A stretch of 43,254 nt of DNA from Planktomarina sp. GTDB taxonomy: Bacteria; Pseudomonadota; Alphaproteobacteria; Rhodobacterales; Rhodobacteraceae. Within the stretch, counting starts at the first letter, position 1, and every line of letters begins with the position of its first letter. The position numbers were made by a program, and so were the translations under genes. The stretch is taken from positions 3,280-46,533 of the forward strand of contig JAHDBC010000006.1 of assembly GCA_020630595.1 (NCBI GenBank), written 5' to 3'. Shown here piece after piece: positions 25,863 through 34,688 of the stretch. Under the pieces are notes generated by a model. That model saw only the letters and a program-made list of their open reading frames with translations, ran no database searches and had not been told where the DNA came from.

Positions 25863-26720
25863 ATGCGCTATCTGACCTCTGCTTGGGCTGCGGGCCTGAC
25901 ATTCATGGGCACGGCCGCACTGGCCCAGGAAAACTTTGAAGGTTTGGAAACCATCGGCAAACCCGTTGAACGGGGAACAGGGTTCCAACCCGCCGTGACC
26001 GAACTGGCACGCGACATTCAGTGGTTGGACACGTTCCTGTTGGTGATCATCACGATCATTTCGCTGTTTGTGACGGCGTTGTTGGCTTATGCCTGCTGGA
26101 AGTTCTACGAAAAGCGCAATCCGAACCCATCATCGTTCACCCACAACACCGCAATCGAAGTGACGTGGACCGTTGTTCCCATCGCCATTCTGGTGGTGAT
26201 CGGCGTGTTTTCCCTGCCCGTGCTGTTCAAACAGCAGATCATCCCCGAAGGCGACGTGACCATCAAAGTCACCGGCTATCAGTGGTATTGGGGTTATGAA
26301 TACGTGGATCACGGGTTCGGTTACGAAAGTTTCATGCTGGAACGCGATCAGCTGGCGGAATACGGCTATGCGGACGATGAATACCTGTTGGCCACAGACA
26401 CGGCTGTTGTTGTGCCTGTGAACGCGACCGTCGTGATGCAAGTCACCGCCGCCGACGTCATCCATTCGTGGACCATCCCATCCTTTGGCGTAAAGCAGGA
26501 TGGTGTACCGGGGCGTTTGGCAGAACTGTGGTTCAAGGCCGAACAGGAAGGCGTGTATTTTGGCCAGTGTTCCGAACTGTGCGGCCAAGCCCACGCGTAT
26601 ATGCCAATCACCGTGAAAGTCGTCAGCCAAGAAGTTTATGACGCGTGGCTTGCAGGTGCGATTGACCAATACGCCGGCATTCCATTGGAAGATGACGTTC
26701 TGAAACTGGCATCGAACTAA
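25863..26720 (+). CDS. ctaC: Cytochrome c oxidase subunit II
   Basis: A 285-aa subunit of aa3-type cytochrome c oxidase that takes electrons from cytochrome c through the CuA centre. It has a signal peptide (MRYLTSAWAAGL...ALAQ, cleaved after about residue 20), two membrane helices (about 53-75 and 98-118), and a periplasmic cupredoxin domain. CuA ligands are His201 (VIHSW), Cys236, Cys240, His244 and Met247 in GQCSELCGQAHAYM. WYWGYEY is the aromatic electron-entry patch. ATG 25863 is chosen by the signal peptide and GGAAAG upstream. Subunit I (ctaD) is not in the window. Confidence 0.98.
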   Translation: MRYLTSAWAAGLTFMGTAALAQENFEGLETIGKPVERGTGFQPAVTELARDIQWLDTFLLVIITIISLFVTALLAYACWKFYEKRNPNPSSFTHNTAIEVTWTVVPIAILVVIGVFSLPVLFKQQIIPEGDVTIKVTGYQWYWGYEYVDHGFGYESFMLERDQLAEYGYADDEYLLATDTAVVVPVNATVVMQVTAADVIHSWTIPSFGVKQDGVPGRLAELWFKAEQEGVYFGQCSELCGQAHAYMPITVKVVSQEVYDAWLAGAIDQYAGIPLEDDVLKLASN

Positions 26721-26730
26721 GGACGCGCAC

Positions 26731-27669
26731 GTGACCGAAACGTCCCTGCATATCCAGACCGAAGCGTACGAGCCGACATTCGGCGACTATTTCGCGCTGT
26801 TGAAGCCACGGGTGATGTCACTTGTGGTTTTCACGGCGTTGGTCGGCGTTCTGGCGGCACCCGGCAGCCTGCATTGGGTCGAAGCGGCCTGTGCGATCCT
26901 GTTCATTGCGATCGGGGCAGGGGCATCAGGTGCGTTGAACATGTGGTGGGATGCCGACATCGACATGGTGATGAAACGGACCGCCAAACGCCCGATCCCA
27001 TCGGGGCGCGTATCGTCAGAGGCGGCATTGCAAATCGGCGTCGGTCTGTCCGCATTTTCGGTGATCATGCTGGCATTGGCCACCAACCTTGCAGCGGGGC
27101 TGTGGCTGGCGTTCACGATCTTTTTCTATGTGGTCGTGTATTCCATGTGGCTGAAACGGTCGACACCGCAAAACATCGTGATCGGCGGGGCCGCAGGTGC
27201 ATTCCCACCCCTGATCGGGTGGGTCGCTGTGACCGGGTCCGTGTCGATCGAAGCTGTGCTGATGTTCGCGCTGATCTTTGTTTGGACACCGCCGCACTTT
27301 TGGGCGCTGGCCCTGTTCATGCGGTCAGATTATGACGACGCGAATGTGCCGATGCTGACGGTCACCCATGGCCGCCCGGCCACCCGCCGCCACATCATCG
27401 CATACACTGTGATCATGGCATTGGTCGCTGTTGGGGCCGGCTTCACATCCATCGGTGGGCCGATTTATCTGGCCGTTGCAGTCATTTTGAATGCAATCGC
27501 ACTTCGCGATGCTGCCAAGATATGGAACCGCGACGAAACCATGTCAGAGGCTGACAATTTCGCCGTGGAAAAGCGGTTCTTCCGGTTTTCGCTTTTGTAT
27601 CTTTTCCTGCATTTCGTCGCCATTTTTGCAGAGGCAGCCCTTGCACCCTTTGGGCTGGGGGGCTGGTAA
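26731..27669 (+). CDS. ctaB: Protoheme IX farnesyltransferase
   Basis: A 312-aa polytopic inner-membrane prenyltransferase that adds farnesyl to heme b to make heme O, the precursor of heme A. It has about nine hydrophobic spans. The substrate-binding motif is NMWWDADIDMVMKRTAKRP (residues about 70-88), with a second aspartate-rich loop at RSDYDDANVPM. The start is GTG 26731, with AAGGA about 9 nt upstream. It begins 10 nt after the ctaC stop and ends 1 nt before the next gene. Confidence 0.97.
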   Translation: MTETSLHIQTEAYEPTFGDYFALLKPRVMSLVVFTALVGVLAAPGSLHWVEAACAILFIAIGAGASGALNMWWDADIDMVMKRTAKRPIPSGRVSSEAALQIGVGLSAFSVIMLALATNLAAGLWLAFTIFFYVVVYSMWLKRSTPQNIVIGGAAGAFPPLIGWVAVTGSVSIEAVLMFALIFVWTPPHFWALALFMRSDYDDANVPMLTVTHGRPATRRHIIAYTVIMALVAVGAGFTSIGGPIYLAVAVILNAIALRDAAKIWNRDETMSEADNFAVEKRFFRFSLLYLFLHFVAIFAEAALAPFGLGGW

Positions 27670-27670
27670 G

Positions 27671-27853
27671 ATGAGCTTTCAACCCGAATCCGATCTGCAC
27701 GCCAAACGCAAAGGCCGCAATATCGCCACGGCGATCTGTCTTGTGGTTTTGATGGTCGTTCTTGTGTCGCTTAGCCTTGTGAAACTGACCAATTCCGGTC
27801 CGTCCGAAGGGTGGGACCACGTCGTTCAACCCCAACGCATGGTGACCGAATGA
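27671..27853 (+). CDS. CoxF-like small membrane protein of the cta operon
   Basis: A 60-aa single-span protein, MSFQPESDLHAKRKGRN followed by a hydrophobic helix at about residues 18-39 and a short outer tail. A small gene at this place, between ctaB and ctaG, is usual in Rhodobacteraceae and Paracoccus cta operons and is often called coxF; its role in oxidase assembly is not well defined. The gene starts 1 nt after ctaB ends, with GGTAAG in the upstream stop region. Its stop overlaps the ctaG start (ATGA), which supports it as real despite its size. Confidence 0.85.
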   Translation: MSFQPESDLHAKRKGRNIATAICLVVLMVVLVSLSLVKLTNSGPSEGWDHVVQPQRMVTE

Positions 27854-28434
27854 AACTGACCGGCCCACAGAAAACAGTGTTGCAAACCGCAAGTCTGGTC
27901 GTGTTTATGGGCGGCTTGGCATGGGCATCTGTGCCGTTTTATGACTGGTTCTGCCGGGTCACCGGATTTGGTGGTGCACCGCTTGTGGCCGAAGAAGGTG
28001 CCGATCATATTCTGGATCAGACGATCAAGGTGCGCTTTGATGCATCACTGGAACGCGGCATGCCGTGGGAATTCAAACCCGTTGATCGCGTGGTTGAATT
28101 GCAAATCGGTGAAACGGGTTTGGCGTTCTACGAAGCCTATAACCCCACCGATCAGGTGGTGGCCGGGTCTGCCAGCTATAACGTCGCCCCGTACGAGGCG
28201 GGTGGATTTTTCACCAAGATCGACTGCTTTTGCTTTCAAGAACAGGTCTTGCAGCCCGGCGAACGGGTTCTGATGCCCGTGACCTATTTTGTGGATCCCG
28301 AAATCGTCACGGACCGCGACGCAAAATTCGTGCATACGATCACGCTGTCTTATACATTCCACACCATCGACCTGCCCGATGAATACGCGGGCCTGATGGA
28401 CACTGAAACACCAACCGATACGACCTTGAACTAA
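27850..28434 (+). CDS. ctaG: Cytochrome c oxidase assembly protein CtaG (Cox11)
   Basis: A 194-aa copper chaperone that delivers Cu(I) to the CuB site of oxidase subunit I. It has one N-terminal membrane anchor (about residues 10-30), a conserved Cys35 ([11 protein letters not shown]), and a periplasmic immunoglobulin-like domain with the copper motif CFCF (Cys126, Cys128). The start at 27850 is chosen from the ATGA overlap with the small upstream gene and the family start ([12 protein letters not shown]). ctaE follows after 13 nt. Confidence 0.97.
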   Translation: MKLTGPQKTVLQTASLVVFMGGLAWASVPFYDWFCRVTGFGGAPLVAEEGADHILDQTIKVRFDASLERGMPWEFKPVDRVVELQIGETGLAFYEAYNPTDQVVAGSASYNVAPYEAGGFFTKIDCFCFQEQVLQPGERVLMPVTYFVDPEIVTDRDAKFVHTITLSYTFHTIDLPDEYAGLMDTETPTDTTLN

Positions 28435-28447
28435 GAGGCCCGCAGCC

Positions 28448-29236
28448 ATGGCACACGTCAAAAACCACGATTATCACATCCTTCCACCGTCCATTTATCC
28501 GTTCATCGGTGGCATGGGCGGTTTGACCATGCTGGTCGGTGCCGTGCTTTGGATGCACGGAATTACGCCATTTCTGTTTTTCGGCGGTCTGATTGCCGTT
28601 TTGTACACCATGTATGCGTGGTGGGCGGAAACTGTTGCTGAAAACCATGCGGGCGATCACACCCCTGTGGTTCTGATCGGTCTGCGGTACGGGTTCATCC
28701 TGTTCATCATGTCGGAAATCATGTTCTTTGCAGCATGGTTCTGGTCATTTTTCAAACACGCCCTGTATCCGATGGAAGCGATTGGCGGCGTTTGGCCCCC
28801 CGTTGGCATCGAAACCTTTGACCCATGGCACCTGCCCCTGATCAACACGTTGATCCTGTTGTTGTCGGGGTGTGCGGCCACTTGGGCGCACCATGCGCTG
28901 GTGCATGAAAACAACCGCGAAGACATCAAATGGGGTCTGGCCGCCGCGATCGCGTTGGGTGTGATTTTCACGTTCTTCCAAGCCTATGAATACAGCCATG
29001 CGGCGTTTGGGTTTGCGGGCAACATCTATGGCGCGAACTTCTTCATGGCGACCGGCTTTCACGGGTTCCACGTGATCGTTGGAACGATCTTTCTGGCCAT
29101 CTGTCTGATCCGCGTTCTGAAGGGGCATTTCACACCGGAAAGCCACATGGGGTTCGAAGCGGCCGCATGGTACTGGCACTTTGTGGATGTGGTTTGGCTG
29201 TTCCTGTTCGCCGCAGTTTACATCTGGGGCGGCTGA
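28448..29236 (+). CDS. ctaE: Cytochrome c oxidase subunit III
   Basis: A 262-aa polytopic subunit of aa3-type oxidase that stabilises subunit I and shapes proton uptake. It has the seven-helix layout, starting [19 protein letters not shown], with [15 protein letters not shown], the AYEYSHA segment and the terminal [33 protein letters not shown] precedes the ATG. It is followed by a palindromic repeat and then surf1. Confidence 0.98.
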   Translation: MAHVKNHDYHILPPSIYPFIGGMGGLTMLVGAVLWMHGITPFLFFGGLIAVLYTMYAWWAETVAENHAGDHTPVVLIGLRYGFILFIMSEIMFFAAWFWSFFKHALYPMEAIGGVWPPVGIETFDPWHLPLINTLILLLSGCAATWAHHALVHENNREDIKWGLAAAIALGVIFTFFQAYEYSHAAFGFAGNIYGANFFMATGFHGFHVIVGTIFLAICLIRVLKGHFTPESHMGFEAAAWYWHFVDVVWLFLFAAVYIWGG

Positions 29237-29247
29237 CGCCGCATCGA

Positions 29248-29320
29248 CCGGGGGCGCCCCTGCGGGGCGGTTGGGGACGCTGTCCCCTTGCCCCCTGGAG
29301 TGTATTTGACAAAATGAAGA
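29248..29320 (+). repeat. Intergenic palindromic repeat element, copy 2
   Basis: GC-rich hairpins GCCCC/GGGGC (29256-29268) and GGGGAC/GTCCCC (29273-29287) sit inside an outer GGGGGC/GCCCCC pair (29250-29255 with 29290-29295). The AT-rich core CCCCCTGGAGTGTATTT then GACAAAATGAAG (29291-29319) matches copy 1. It lies after ctaE and before surf1, in the same orientation relative to transcription as copy 1. Confidence 0.75.
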
Positions 29321-29365
29321 TATGGGGCGGTGTTTGGCTGCCCCTTTTTGTTTCAAGAGGGTTCG

Positions 29366-30031
29366 ATGCGATTTTGGGGCATTTTGATATTCGGTCTGAT
29401 CGGCGTCGGCATTCTGGTCAGCCTTGGCGTCTGGCAAGTGCAGCGCCTTGCGTGGAAACAAGATGTATTGGCAGACATCGAAGCGCAGATTGGTGGGCAA
29501 CCACAGCCCTTGGCGACTGTCGTGTCCGAACAGGCTGACGAATTCCGCCCCGTACAGGTCGCAGGCCAGTTTTCGGGCCAAACGATCCGTGTTCTGGTGT
29601 CGCAAAAGATTTATGGGGCGGGCTATCGCCTGATCAGTGCCTTTGACATGGGCGACCGCCGCATCTTGGTGGATCGGGGATTTGTGTCCGTGAATGATCC
29701 CGTGCCGGATCTGCCCGCGGGGCAGGGCACGATCATCGGCAACTTGCACTGGCCCAATGAAGTGGACAGCTTTACCCCTGATAATGATCTGGCCGCCAAT
29801 ATCTGGTTTGCGCGGACCGTTCCCGCATTGGCGGCCCATCTGGACACGGAACCGGTTTTGATCATTCGCCGGGGTGGGTCGCTGGCAGACCCGGGCGTGA
29901 CGCCTTTGCCTGTGACGACGGATGCGATTCCAAACGATCACCTGAATTATGCGATCACATGGTTTTCGCTGGCGCTGATCTGGCTTGGAATGACTGGGTA
30001 TTTCCTATACCGCACGCGCCAAACGGCTTGA
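29366..30031 (+). CDS. SURF1 family cytochrome oxidase biogenesis protein
   Basis: A 221-aa Surf1 protein, which helps insert heme A into oxidase subunit I. Two membrane helices lie at the ends (about 3-20, with GVWQVQRLAWKQ just after, and about 192-215). The periplasmic part shows FRPVQVAGQF, GYRLISAFDMGDRRILVDRGFV and the C-terminal DHLNYAITWFSLALIW. All are family-typical. ATG 29366 is chosen by the AGAGG upstream and the family start; an earlier in-frame start at 29330 would lie in the leader. thrC begins 19 nt after the stop. Confidence 0.94.
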   Translation: MRFWGILIFGLIGVGILVSLGVWQVQRLAWKQDVLADIEAQIGGQPQPLATVVSEQADEFRPVQVAGQFSGQTIRVLVSQKIYGAGYRLISAFDMGDRRILVDRGFVSVNDPVPDLPAGQGTIIGNLHWPNEVDSFTPDNDLAANIWFARTVPALAAHLDTEPVLIIRRGGSLADPGVTPLPVTTDAIPNDHLNYAITWFSLALIWLGMTGYFLYRTRQTA

Positions 30032-30050
30032 AGAAAAGGGGTTGCCCCCA

Positions 30051-31439
30051 ATGCACTATGTTTCCACCCGCGGGTCCGCACCCGTTCTGACATTCGAAGA
30101 TGCGATGCTGACCGGGCTGGCCCGCGATGGGGGCCTGTATGTGCCCGAAACGATTCCGCAACTGTCTGCTGGTGACATCAAAGCCATGGCTGGCCTGCGC
30201 TACGAAGAAATTGCGTTTCGGGTGATGAAGCCGTTCATTGGCGATACCTTCACCGACACGGAATTTATGGAATGTATCGAACGCGCCTATGCCGGGTTCG
30301 GCCATGATGCCCGTGCGCCCTTGGTGCAATTGGGCCCAAACCACCATTTGTTAGAACTGTTTCACGGGCCGACCTTGGCGTTCAAGGATTTCGCCATGCA
30401 GTTGATCGGGCAGATGTTTCAGGTCGCCCTGTCCCGCCGCGGCGATCGGGTGACCATTGTGGGCGCGACGTCGGGTGACACGGGATCCGCCGCGATGGAG
30501 GCGTTCAAGGGTCTGGATGCCGTTGATCTGTTCATCATGTACCCCAATGGCCGTGTGTCCGAAGTACAGCGCCGCCAGATGACCACCCCATCCGAATCCA
30601 ATGTGCATGCGCTGGCGGTCACGGGTGATTTCGATACGTGCCAAGGCGCGTTGAAAGACATGTTCAACGACCACACGTTCCGGGATGAGGTCAAATTGGC
30701 CGGGGTCAATTCCATCAACTGGGCGCGGGTTCTGGCGCAAGTGGTCTATTATTTTTCGTCCGCCGTATCTTTGGGTGCGCCCGATCGGGCCGTGTCTTTC
30801 ACCATTCCCACGGGCAACTTTGGCGATATTTTTGCAGGTTATATCGCCAAACGCATGGGGCTGCCGATTGACCGATTGGTCATCGCAACCAACCAGAATG
30901 ATATTTTGCACCGTGCCATGGAATCGTCTGCCTATACCACCAACGGCGTGAAACCGTCGATCAGCCCGTCAATGGATATTCAGGTGTCGTCGAATTTCGA
31001 ACGGGCCTTGTTCGATGCCTATGGCCGCGATGGCAATGCCGTTTCCCAACTGATGGATGAATTGAAACAGGGCGGTGGGTTCAAGATTTCCCAAGGCGCA
31101 ATGCAGGCCCTGCGCGATCATTTCGACAGTGGGCGCTGCGACGAAGATGAAACGACTGCAGCGATCCGGTGGGGGCTGACACATACCGGCGAAATCCTGT
31201 GCCCGCATTCGGCCATTGGGGTGCATGTGGCCAATCAACATCTGGCCGGCAGCCCGATGATTACGCTGGCGACCGCGCATCCGGCCAAATTTCCTGACGC
31301 AGTGGAAAATGCCATCGGGGTGCGCCCACCCCTTCCCACACGCATGGCAGACCTGTATGACCGATCCGAGCGCCTGACAGAGGTGCCGGGGGAATTGGCT
31401 GCATTGCAAGCCATCGTGAGGGATCGGATCAACCGTTGA
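30051..31439 (+). CDS. thrC: Threonine synthase
   Basis: A 462-aa PLP enzyme that turns O-phosphohomoserine into threonine. It has the N-terminal MHYVSTRG start, the PLP lysine at Lys112 (GPTLAFKDFAMQ), the substrate block GATSGDTGSAAMEAF and the glycine loop FTIPTGNFGDIFAGYIA. Length matches the long bacterial form. ATG 30051 is preferred over a TTG at 30042 because of AAGGGG just upstream and the family start. It overlaps the M16 peptidase gene by 4 nt, a neighbour pair common in Rhodobacteraceae. Confidence 0.97.
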   Translation: MHYVSTRGSAPVLTFEDAMLTGLARDGGLYVPETIPQLSAGDIKAMAGLRYEEIAFRVMKPFIGDTFTDTEFMECIERAYAGFGHDARAPLVQLGPNHHLLELFHGPTLAFKDFAMQLIGQMFQVALSRRGDRVTIVGATSGDTGSAAMEAFKGLDAVDLFIMYPNGRVSEVQRRQMTTPSESNVHALAVTGDFDTCQGALKDMFNDHTFRDEVKLAGVNSINWARVLAQVVYYFSSAVSLGAPDRAVSFTIPTGNFGDIFAGYIAKRMGLPIDRLVIATNQNDILHRAMESSAYTTNGVKPSISPSMDIQVSSNFERALFDAYGRDGNAVSQLMDELKQGGGFKISQGAMQALRDHFDSGRCDEDETTAAIRWGLTHTGEILCPHSAIGVHVANQHLAGSPMITLATAHPAKFPDAVENAIGVRPPLPTRMADLYDRSERLTEVPGELAALQAIVRDRINR

Positions 31440-32698
31440 CAGTCAGAACGCACCGCCTGCCCAATGGGTTTCGTATTGTCACCGAACACATGCCGGGTTT
31501 GAAATCGGCATCGATTGGGATTTGGGTCAATGCAGGCGGGCGGCACGAACGGCTTGAACAAAACGGCATTGCGCATTTTCTGGAACACATGGCCTTTAAG
31601 GGCACGAAAAAACGCACACCGTTGCAAATCGCCGAAGCGATCGAAGATGTGGGTGGCTACATCAATGCCTATACCAGCCGGGAAATGACGGCGTATTACG
31701 CGCGGGTTCTGGAAGATGACGTTCCACTGGCTCAGGATGTGATCAGTGACATTGTGTTGAACCCGGTTTTCGATCCCAACGAGATTGAAATTGAACGGGG
31801 CGTAATCCTGCAGGAAATTGGTCAGGCGATGGATACGCCCGACGACATCGTGTTCGATTGGTTGCAGGAAGTGTCGTACCCGGATCAGCCATTGGGCCGT
31901 TCCATTCTGGGCCCCGCCGAACGTGTGGCTTCATTCCAGCGCGAAGATTTCGCCGGGTTCGTCGAAGAAAACTATGGCCCGGATCAAATGGTTTTATCGG
32001 CTGCGGGGGCTGTCGATCATGATCAGATCGTGGCGCTGGCCGAAGAACAGTTTGGTGATCTGACAGCCCGACCGCAGGCGAATTTCACACTTGGCACCTT
32101 TGCCGGTGGCGAACGCCGAATGGTCAAGGATCTGGAACAGGCGCATTTCACCCTTGCCATGGAAGCGCCGAATTACCGCGATCCATCGATCTATACGGCG
32201 CAGATCTTTGCGACATCGATGGGCGGGGGCATGTCGTCCCGGCTGTTTCAGGAAGTCCGCGAAAAGCGGGGGCTGTGCTATTCGATCTTTTGTTCTGCGG
32301 GGGCCTATTCCGACACGGGCACCCTGACACTCTATGCGGGTACATCCGGGGATCAGGTCAGCGATTTGGCGGCAATCACCATCGATGAAATGAAGCGGGC
32401 AGCCGATGATATGTCAGCGGCCGAAGTGGCACGCGCGCGGGCGCAGATGAAGGCGGGCCTGTTGATGGGATTGGAAAGCCCGTCATCGCGCGCCGAACGG
32501 TTGGCCCGCATGATTGCAATTTGGGATCGCATCCCCGAACTGGACGAAGTCATTCAGAAAGTGGACGCAGTCACAACCGGCGACGTGCGCGACTTTGCGG
32601 CCAGCCTGTGTGAAAACCAACCGCTTGCGCTGGCGATGTATGGCCCTGTGTCGGCTGCGCCCAGCGTTGATCAACTGCAGGCACGATTGGCGGCCTGA
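31436..32698 (+). CDS. M16 family zinc peptidase (MPP-like)
   Basis: A 420-aa insulinase-family protease, the bacterial relative of the mitochondrial processing peptidase beta subunit. The inverted zinc motif HFLEH (His47, Glu50, His51) is complete, and the downstream Glu ligand is expected in ERGVILQEIGQ. The second half is the inactive repeat with SRLFQEVREKRGLCYSI. The start is TTG 31436, inside a TTGA overlap with the thrC stop. Its substrate in bacteria is unknown. It shares one base with the acetyltransferase gene (TGATG). Confidence 0.94.
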   Translation: MTVRTHRLPNGFRIVTEHMPGLKSASIGIWVNAGGRHERLEQNGIAHFLEHMAFKGTKKRTPLQIAEAIEDVGGYINAYTSREMTAYYARVLEDDVPLAQDVISDIVLNPVFDPNEIEIERGVILQEIGQAMDTPDDIVFDWLQEVSYPDQPLGRSILGPAERVASFQREDFAGFVEENYGPDQMVLSAAGAVDHDQIVALAEEQFGDLTARPQANFTLGTFAGGERRMVKDLEQAHFTLAMEAPNYRDPSIYTAQIFATSMGGGMSSRLFQEVREKRGLCYSIFCSAGAYSDTGTLTLYAGTSGDQVSDLAAITIDEMKRAADDMSAAEVARARAQMKAGLLMGLESPSSRAERLARMIAIWDRIPELDEVIQKVDAVTTGDVRDFAASLCENQPLALAMYGPVSAAPSVDQLQARLAA

Positions 32699-33288
32699 TG
32701 TTAAAGCGGTGGCGGGCGTTCAAGATCGAAACCGATCGCCTGACCCTGCGTGCGCCAGCCCATGCGGATTTCCATGCGTGGGTCGCGCTGCGACAGGACA
32801 ACCGTGATTTTCTGGAACGCTGGGACCCAATTTGGGCCGCAGATCACCTGACACGGAAAAGTTTCACCAACAGGGTTTATTGGGCGCAACGGTCTGTGAC
32901 CAGTGAAACCGCGTATCCGTTGTTTCTGGTCCGCCGGTCTGACCATGTGTTGTTGGGCGCCATTACGCTGGACAACATTCGCCGTGGCCCCGCACAGGCC
33001 GGAACCATTGGATATTGGATGGGGCAGGCCCACACCCGACAAGGTTATATGGCAGAGGCGATCCGGGGCGTCGTGCACCATGCGTTTAGCAAACTGGAAT
33101 TGTCGCGGATCGAAGCGGCCTGTTTGCCCGAAAACGAAGCATCGCGGGGTTTGTTGGAACATTGCGGCTTCAAATACGAAGGCGTGGCGCAATCCTATCT
33201 GCAAATTGCGGGGCGTTGGCGAACGCATGTGTTGTATGCGGCCTTGCGCAATGACCGGCGCGGCAAAACCGATGCAGGGGTGGGCTAA
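32698..33288 (+). CDS. GNAT acetyltransferase, RimJ/RimL-like
   Basis: A 196-aa Gcn5-related N-acetyltransferase of the RimJ/RimL type, which acetylates protein N-termini or small amines with acetyl-CoA. It starts with IETDRLTLRAPAHAD, has LLGAITLDNIRRGPAQAGTIGYWMG, the acetyl-CoA loop region AHTRQGYMAEAIRGVVHHAF, and CLPENEASRGLLEHCGF near the C-terminus. The target is unknown. It begins on the last base of the M16 peptidase stop. A ribosomal protein or a product of the thrC-M16 pair are possible substrates, but nothing shows this. Confidence 0.92.
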   Translation: MLKRWRAFKIETDRLTLRAPAHADFHAWVALRQDNRDFLERWDPIWAADHLTRKSFTNRVYWAQRSVTSETAYPLFLVRRSDHVLLGAITLDNIRRGPAQAGTIGYWMGQAHTRQGYMAEAIRGVVHHAFSKLELSRIEAACLPENEASRGLLEHCGFKYEGVAQSYLQIAGRWRTHVLYAALRNDRRGKTDAGVG

Positions 33289-33314
33289 AGGGCATTCTGC
33301 CCTATGATTTGGTC

Positions 33315-34127
33315 ATGCTACGCCTGATCCTGCTGATTGCCCCGTTGTTCGTGCCAACCCTGACCCTTGCCCAATCCATGGCAAGCCATTGCCTTGCAGT
33401 GGCCGGGCGCACGGCGCCGCTGGTCCATCTGGCGAATTTTCAGACCCCGGTGACCGAAGATCAGGTGCGTATCACCTATGTCGATCATGCGATGTTTCTG
33501 ATCCAGGGGGGCGGCGCGTCGGCGGCCACGGATTACACAGGCTTTTTGGGAATGGTTGATTTCGTGCCGGATGTGGTCACGATGAACAACGCCCATGAAA
33601 CCCATTTCACCCGGTTTCCCGATCCCGATATTGCGCATATTTTGAATGGATGGCCCACAGGTGGGCAACCGGCGGATCATTGGATCAAGGTTGCCGATAT
33701 GGTCGTGCGAAATGTGACCAGCGACATCCGTGGTCGTCTGGGCGAAGTGCGCGAAGATGGAAATTCCATCTTTGTCTTCGAAGCGGGGGGCTTGTGCATT
33801 GCCCACGTGGGGCATCTGCATCAGGAATTGTCGCCCAACCAGATCGCACAATTGGGCCGGATGGATGTGATCATGGTGCCGGTGGATGGGGGAACGACCA
33901 TGTCACACGATGCGATGGTGCGGGTTATTCAGGCCAGTCAGGCCCGGGTGGTGATCCCCATGCATTGGTTCACGATCAGCGGGCGCGACGCATTCATCGA
34001 CCGGATGCGCCAGACCGGTTTCGCCATTGATCGCCGCGACAGCAATAGCTTTGAACTGGGGCTTTTGGATTTGCCGCGCACACCGACGCTTGTGGTGTTG
34101 ACCCCGGATTATCTTCGCAATCCGTAG
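33315..34127 (+). CDS. Exported MBL-fold protein with altered metal motif
   Basis: A 270-aa protein with a signal peptide (MLRLILLIAPLFVPTLTLAQS). It resembles UlaG-type metallo-beta-lactamase-fold hydrolases: VRITYVDHAMFLIQGGGASAATDYTG, then a place where HxHxDH is expected that reads NAHETH (residues 92-97), so one His and the Asp are replaced. Later ligand candidates remain in IAHVGHLH, VPVDGGTT and PMHWFT. Activity may be reduced or different. ATG 33315 is chosen by the signal peptide; the ribosome-binding site is weak. It follows the acetyltransferase gene by 26 nt. Confidence 0.82.
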   Translation: MLRLILLIAPLFVPTLTLAQSMASHCLAVAGRTAPLVHLANFQTPVTEDQVRITYVDHAMFLIQGGGASAATDYTGFLGMVDFVPDVVTMNNAHETHFTRFPDPDIAHILNGWPTGGQPADHWIKVADMVVRNVTSDIRGRLGEVREDGNSIFVFEAGGLCIAHVGHLHQELSPNQIAQLGRMDVIMVPVDGGTTMSHDAMVRVIQASQARVVIPMHWFTISGRDAFIDRMRQTGFAIDRRDSNSFELGLLDLPRTPTLVVLTPDYLRNP

Positions 34128-34145
34128 CGGGGGCATCCAGTCGCG

Positions 34146-34676
34146 TTACAACCCTTCGAAATCACACAGCGCCGTTACTTCAACGCCCATGGATTCCAGC
34201 TTTGCGCGGCCGCCCAGTTCCGGCAAATCGATAACAAAGGCGCAGCCCACGATATCTGCGCCCAGCTGTTCCAAAAGTTTCAGCCCGGCTTCTGCCGTGC
34301 CGCCCGTGGCCAGCAGATCATCAACGATCAAAACTTTTTCACCCGGTTCAATCGCGTCATCGTGGATTTCCATGACCGCTTCGCCGTATTCCAGCGTATA
34401 GGCCTGTTCCAGTGTCTTGCCGGGCAGTTTGCCCTTTTTGCGGATCGGGACAAACCCTTTGGTCAGTTGGTGCGCGATGGCCCCGCCCAGAATGAACCCA
34501 CGCGCTTCCAGCCCCACGACCTTATCAATCTCGCGATCCGCATAGGGGTGCAGCAGTTGGTCGATGGCCATGCGAAACCCGCGCGGATCTGCAAACAGGG
34601 TCGTCACATCGCGAAACATGATCCCTTCGTGGGGGAAATCTGGGATGGTCCGAATATAATCTTTGACGGTTTTCAT
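34146..34676 (-). CDS. apt: Adenine phosphoribosyltransferase
   Basis: A 176-aa cytoplasmic enzyme joining adenine and PRPP to AMP. It has [19 protein letters not shown] at the start, [17 protein letters not shown], and the PRPP-binding motif [22 protein letters not shown] lies about 8 nt before the ATG. It is the last gene of the minus-strand set mtnP - LysE - DUF218 - LysE - apt, in which it would recover the adenine released by MtnP. Confidence 0.97.
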   Translation of the reverse strand: MKTVKDYIRTIPDFPHEGIMFRDVTTLFADPRGFRMAIDQLLHPYADREIDKVVGLEARGFILGGAIAHQLTKGFVPIRKKGKLPGKTLEQAYTLEYGEAVMEIHDDAIEPGEKVLIVDDLLATGGTAEAGLKLLEQLGADIVGCAFVIDLPELGGRAKLESMGVEVTALCDFEGL

Positions 34677-34688
34677 TATGTGGCCTTT

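Noticed and set aside
28745-29941. Minus-strand open frame opposite ctaE, the repeat and surf1
   Set aside because: Spans three features on the other strand and has no family resemblance.
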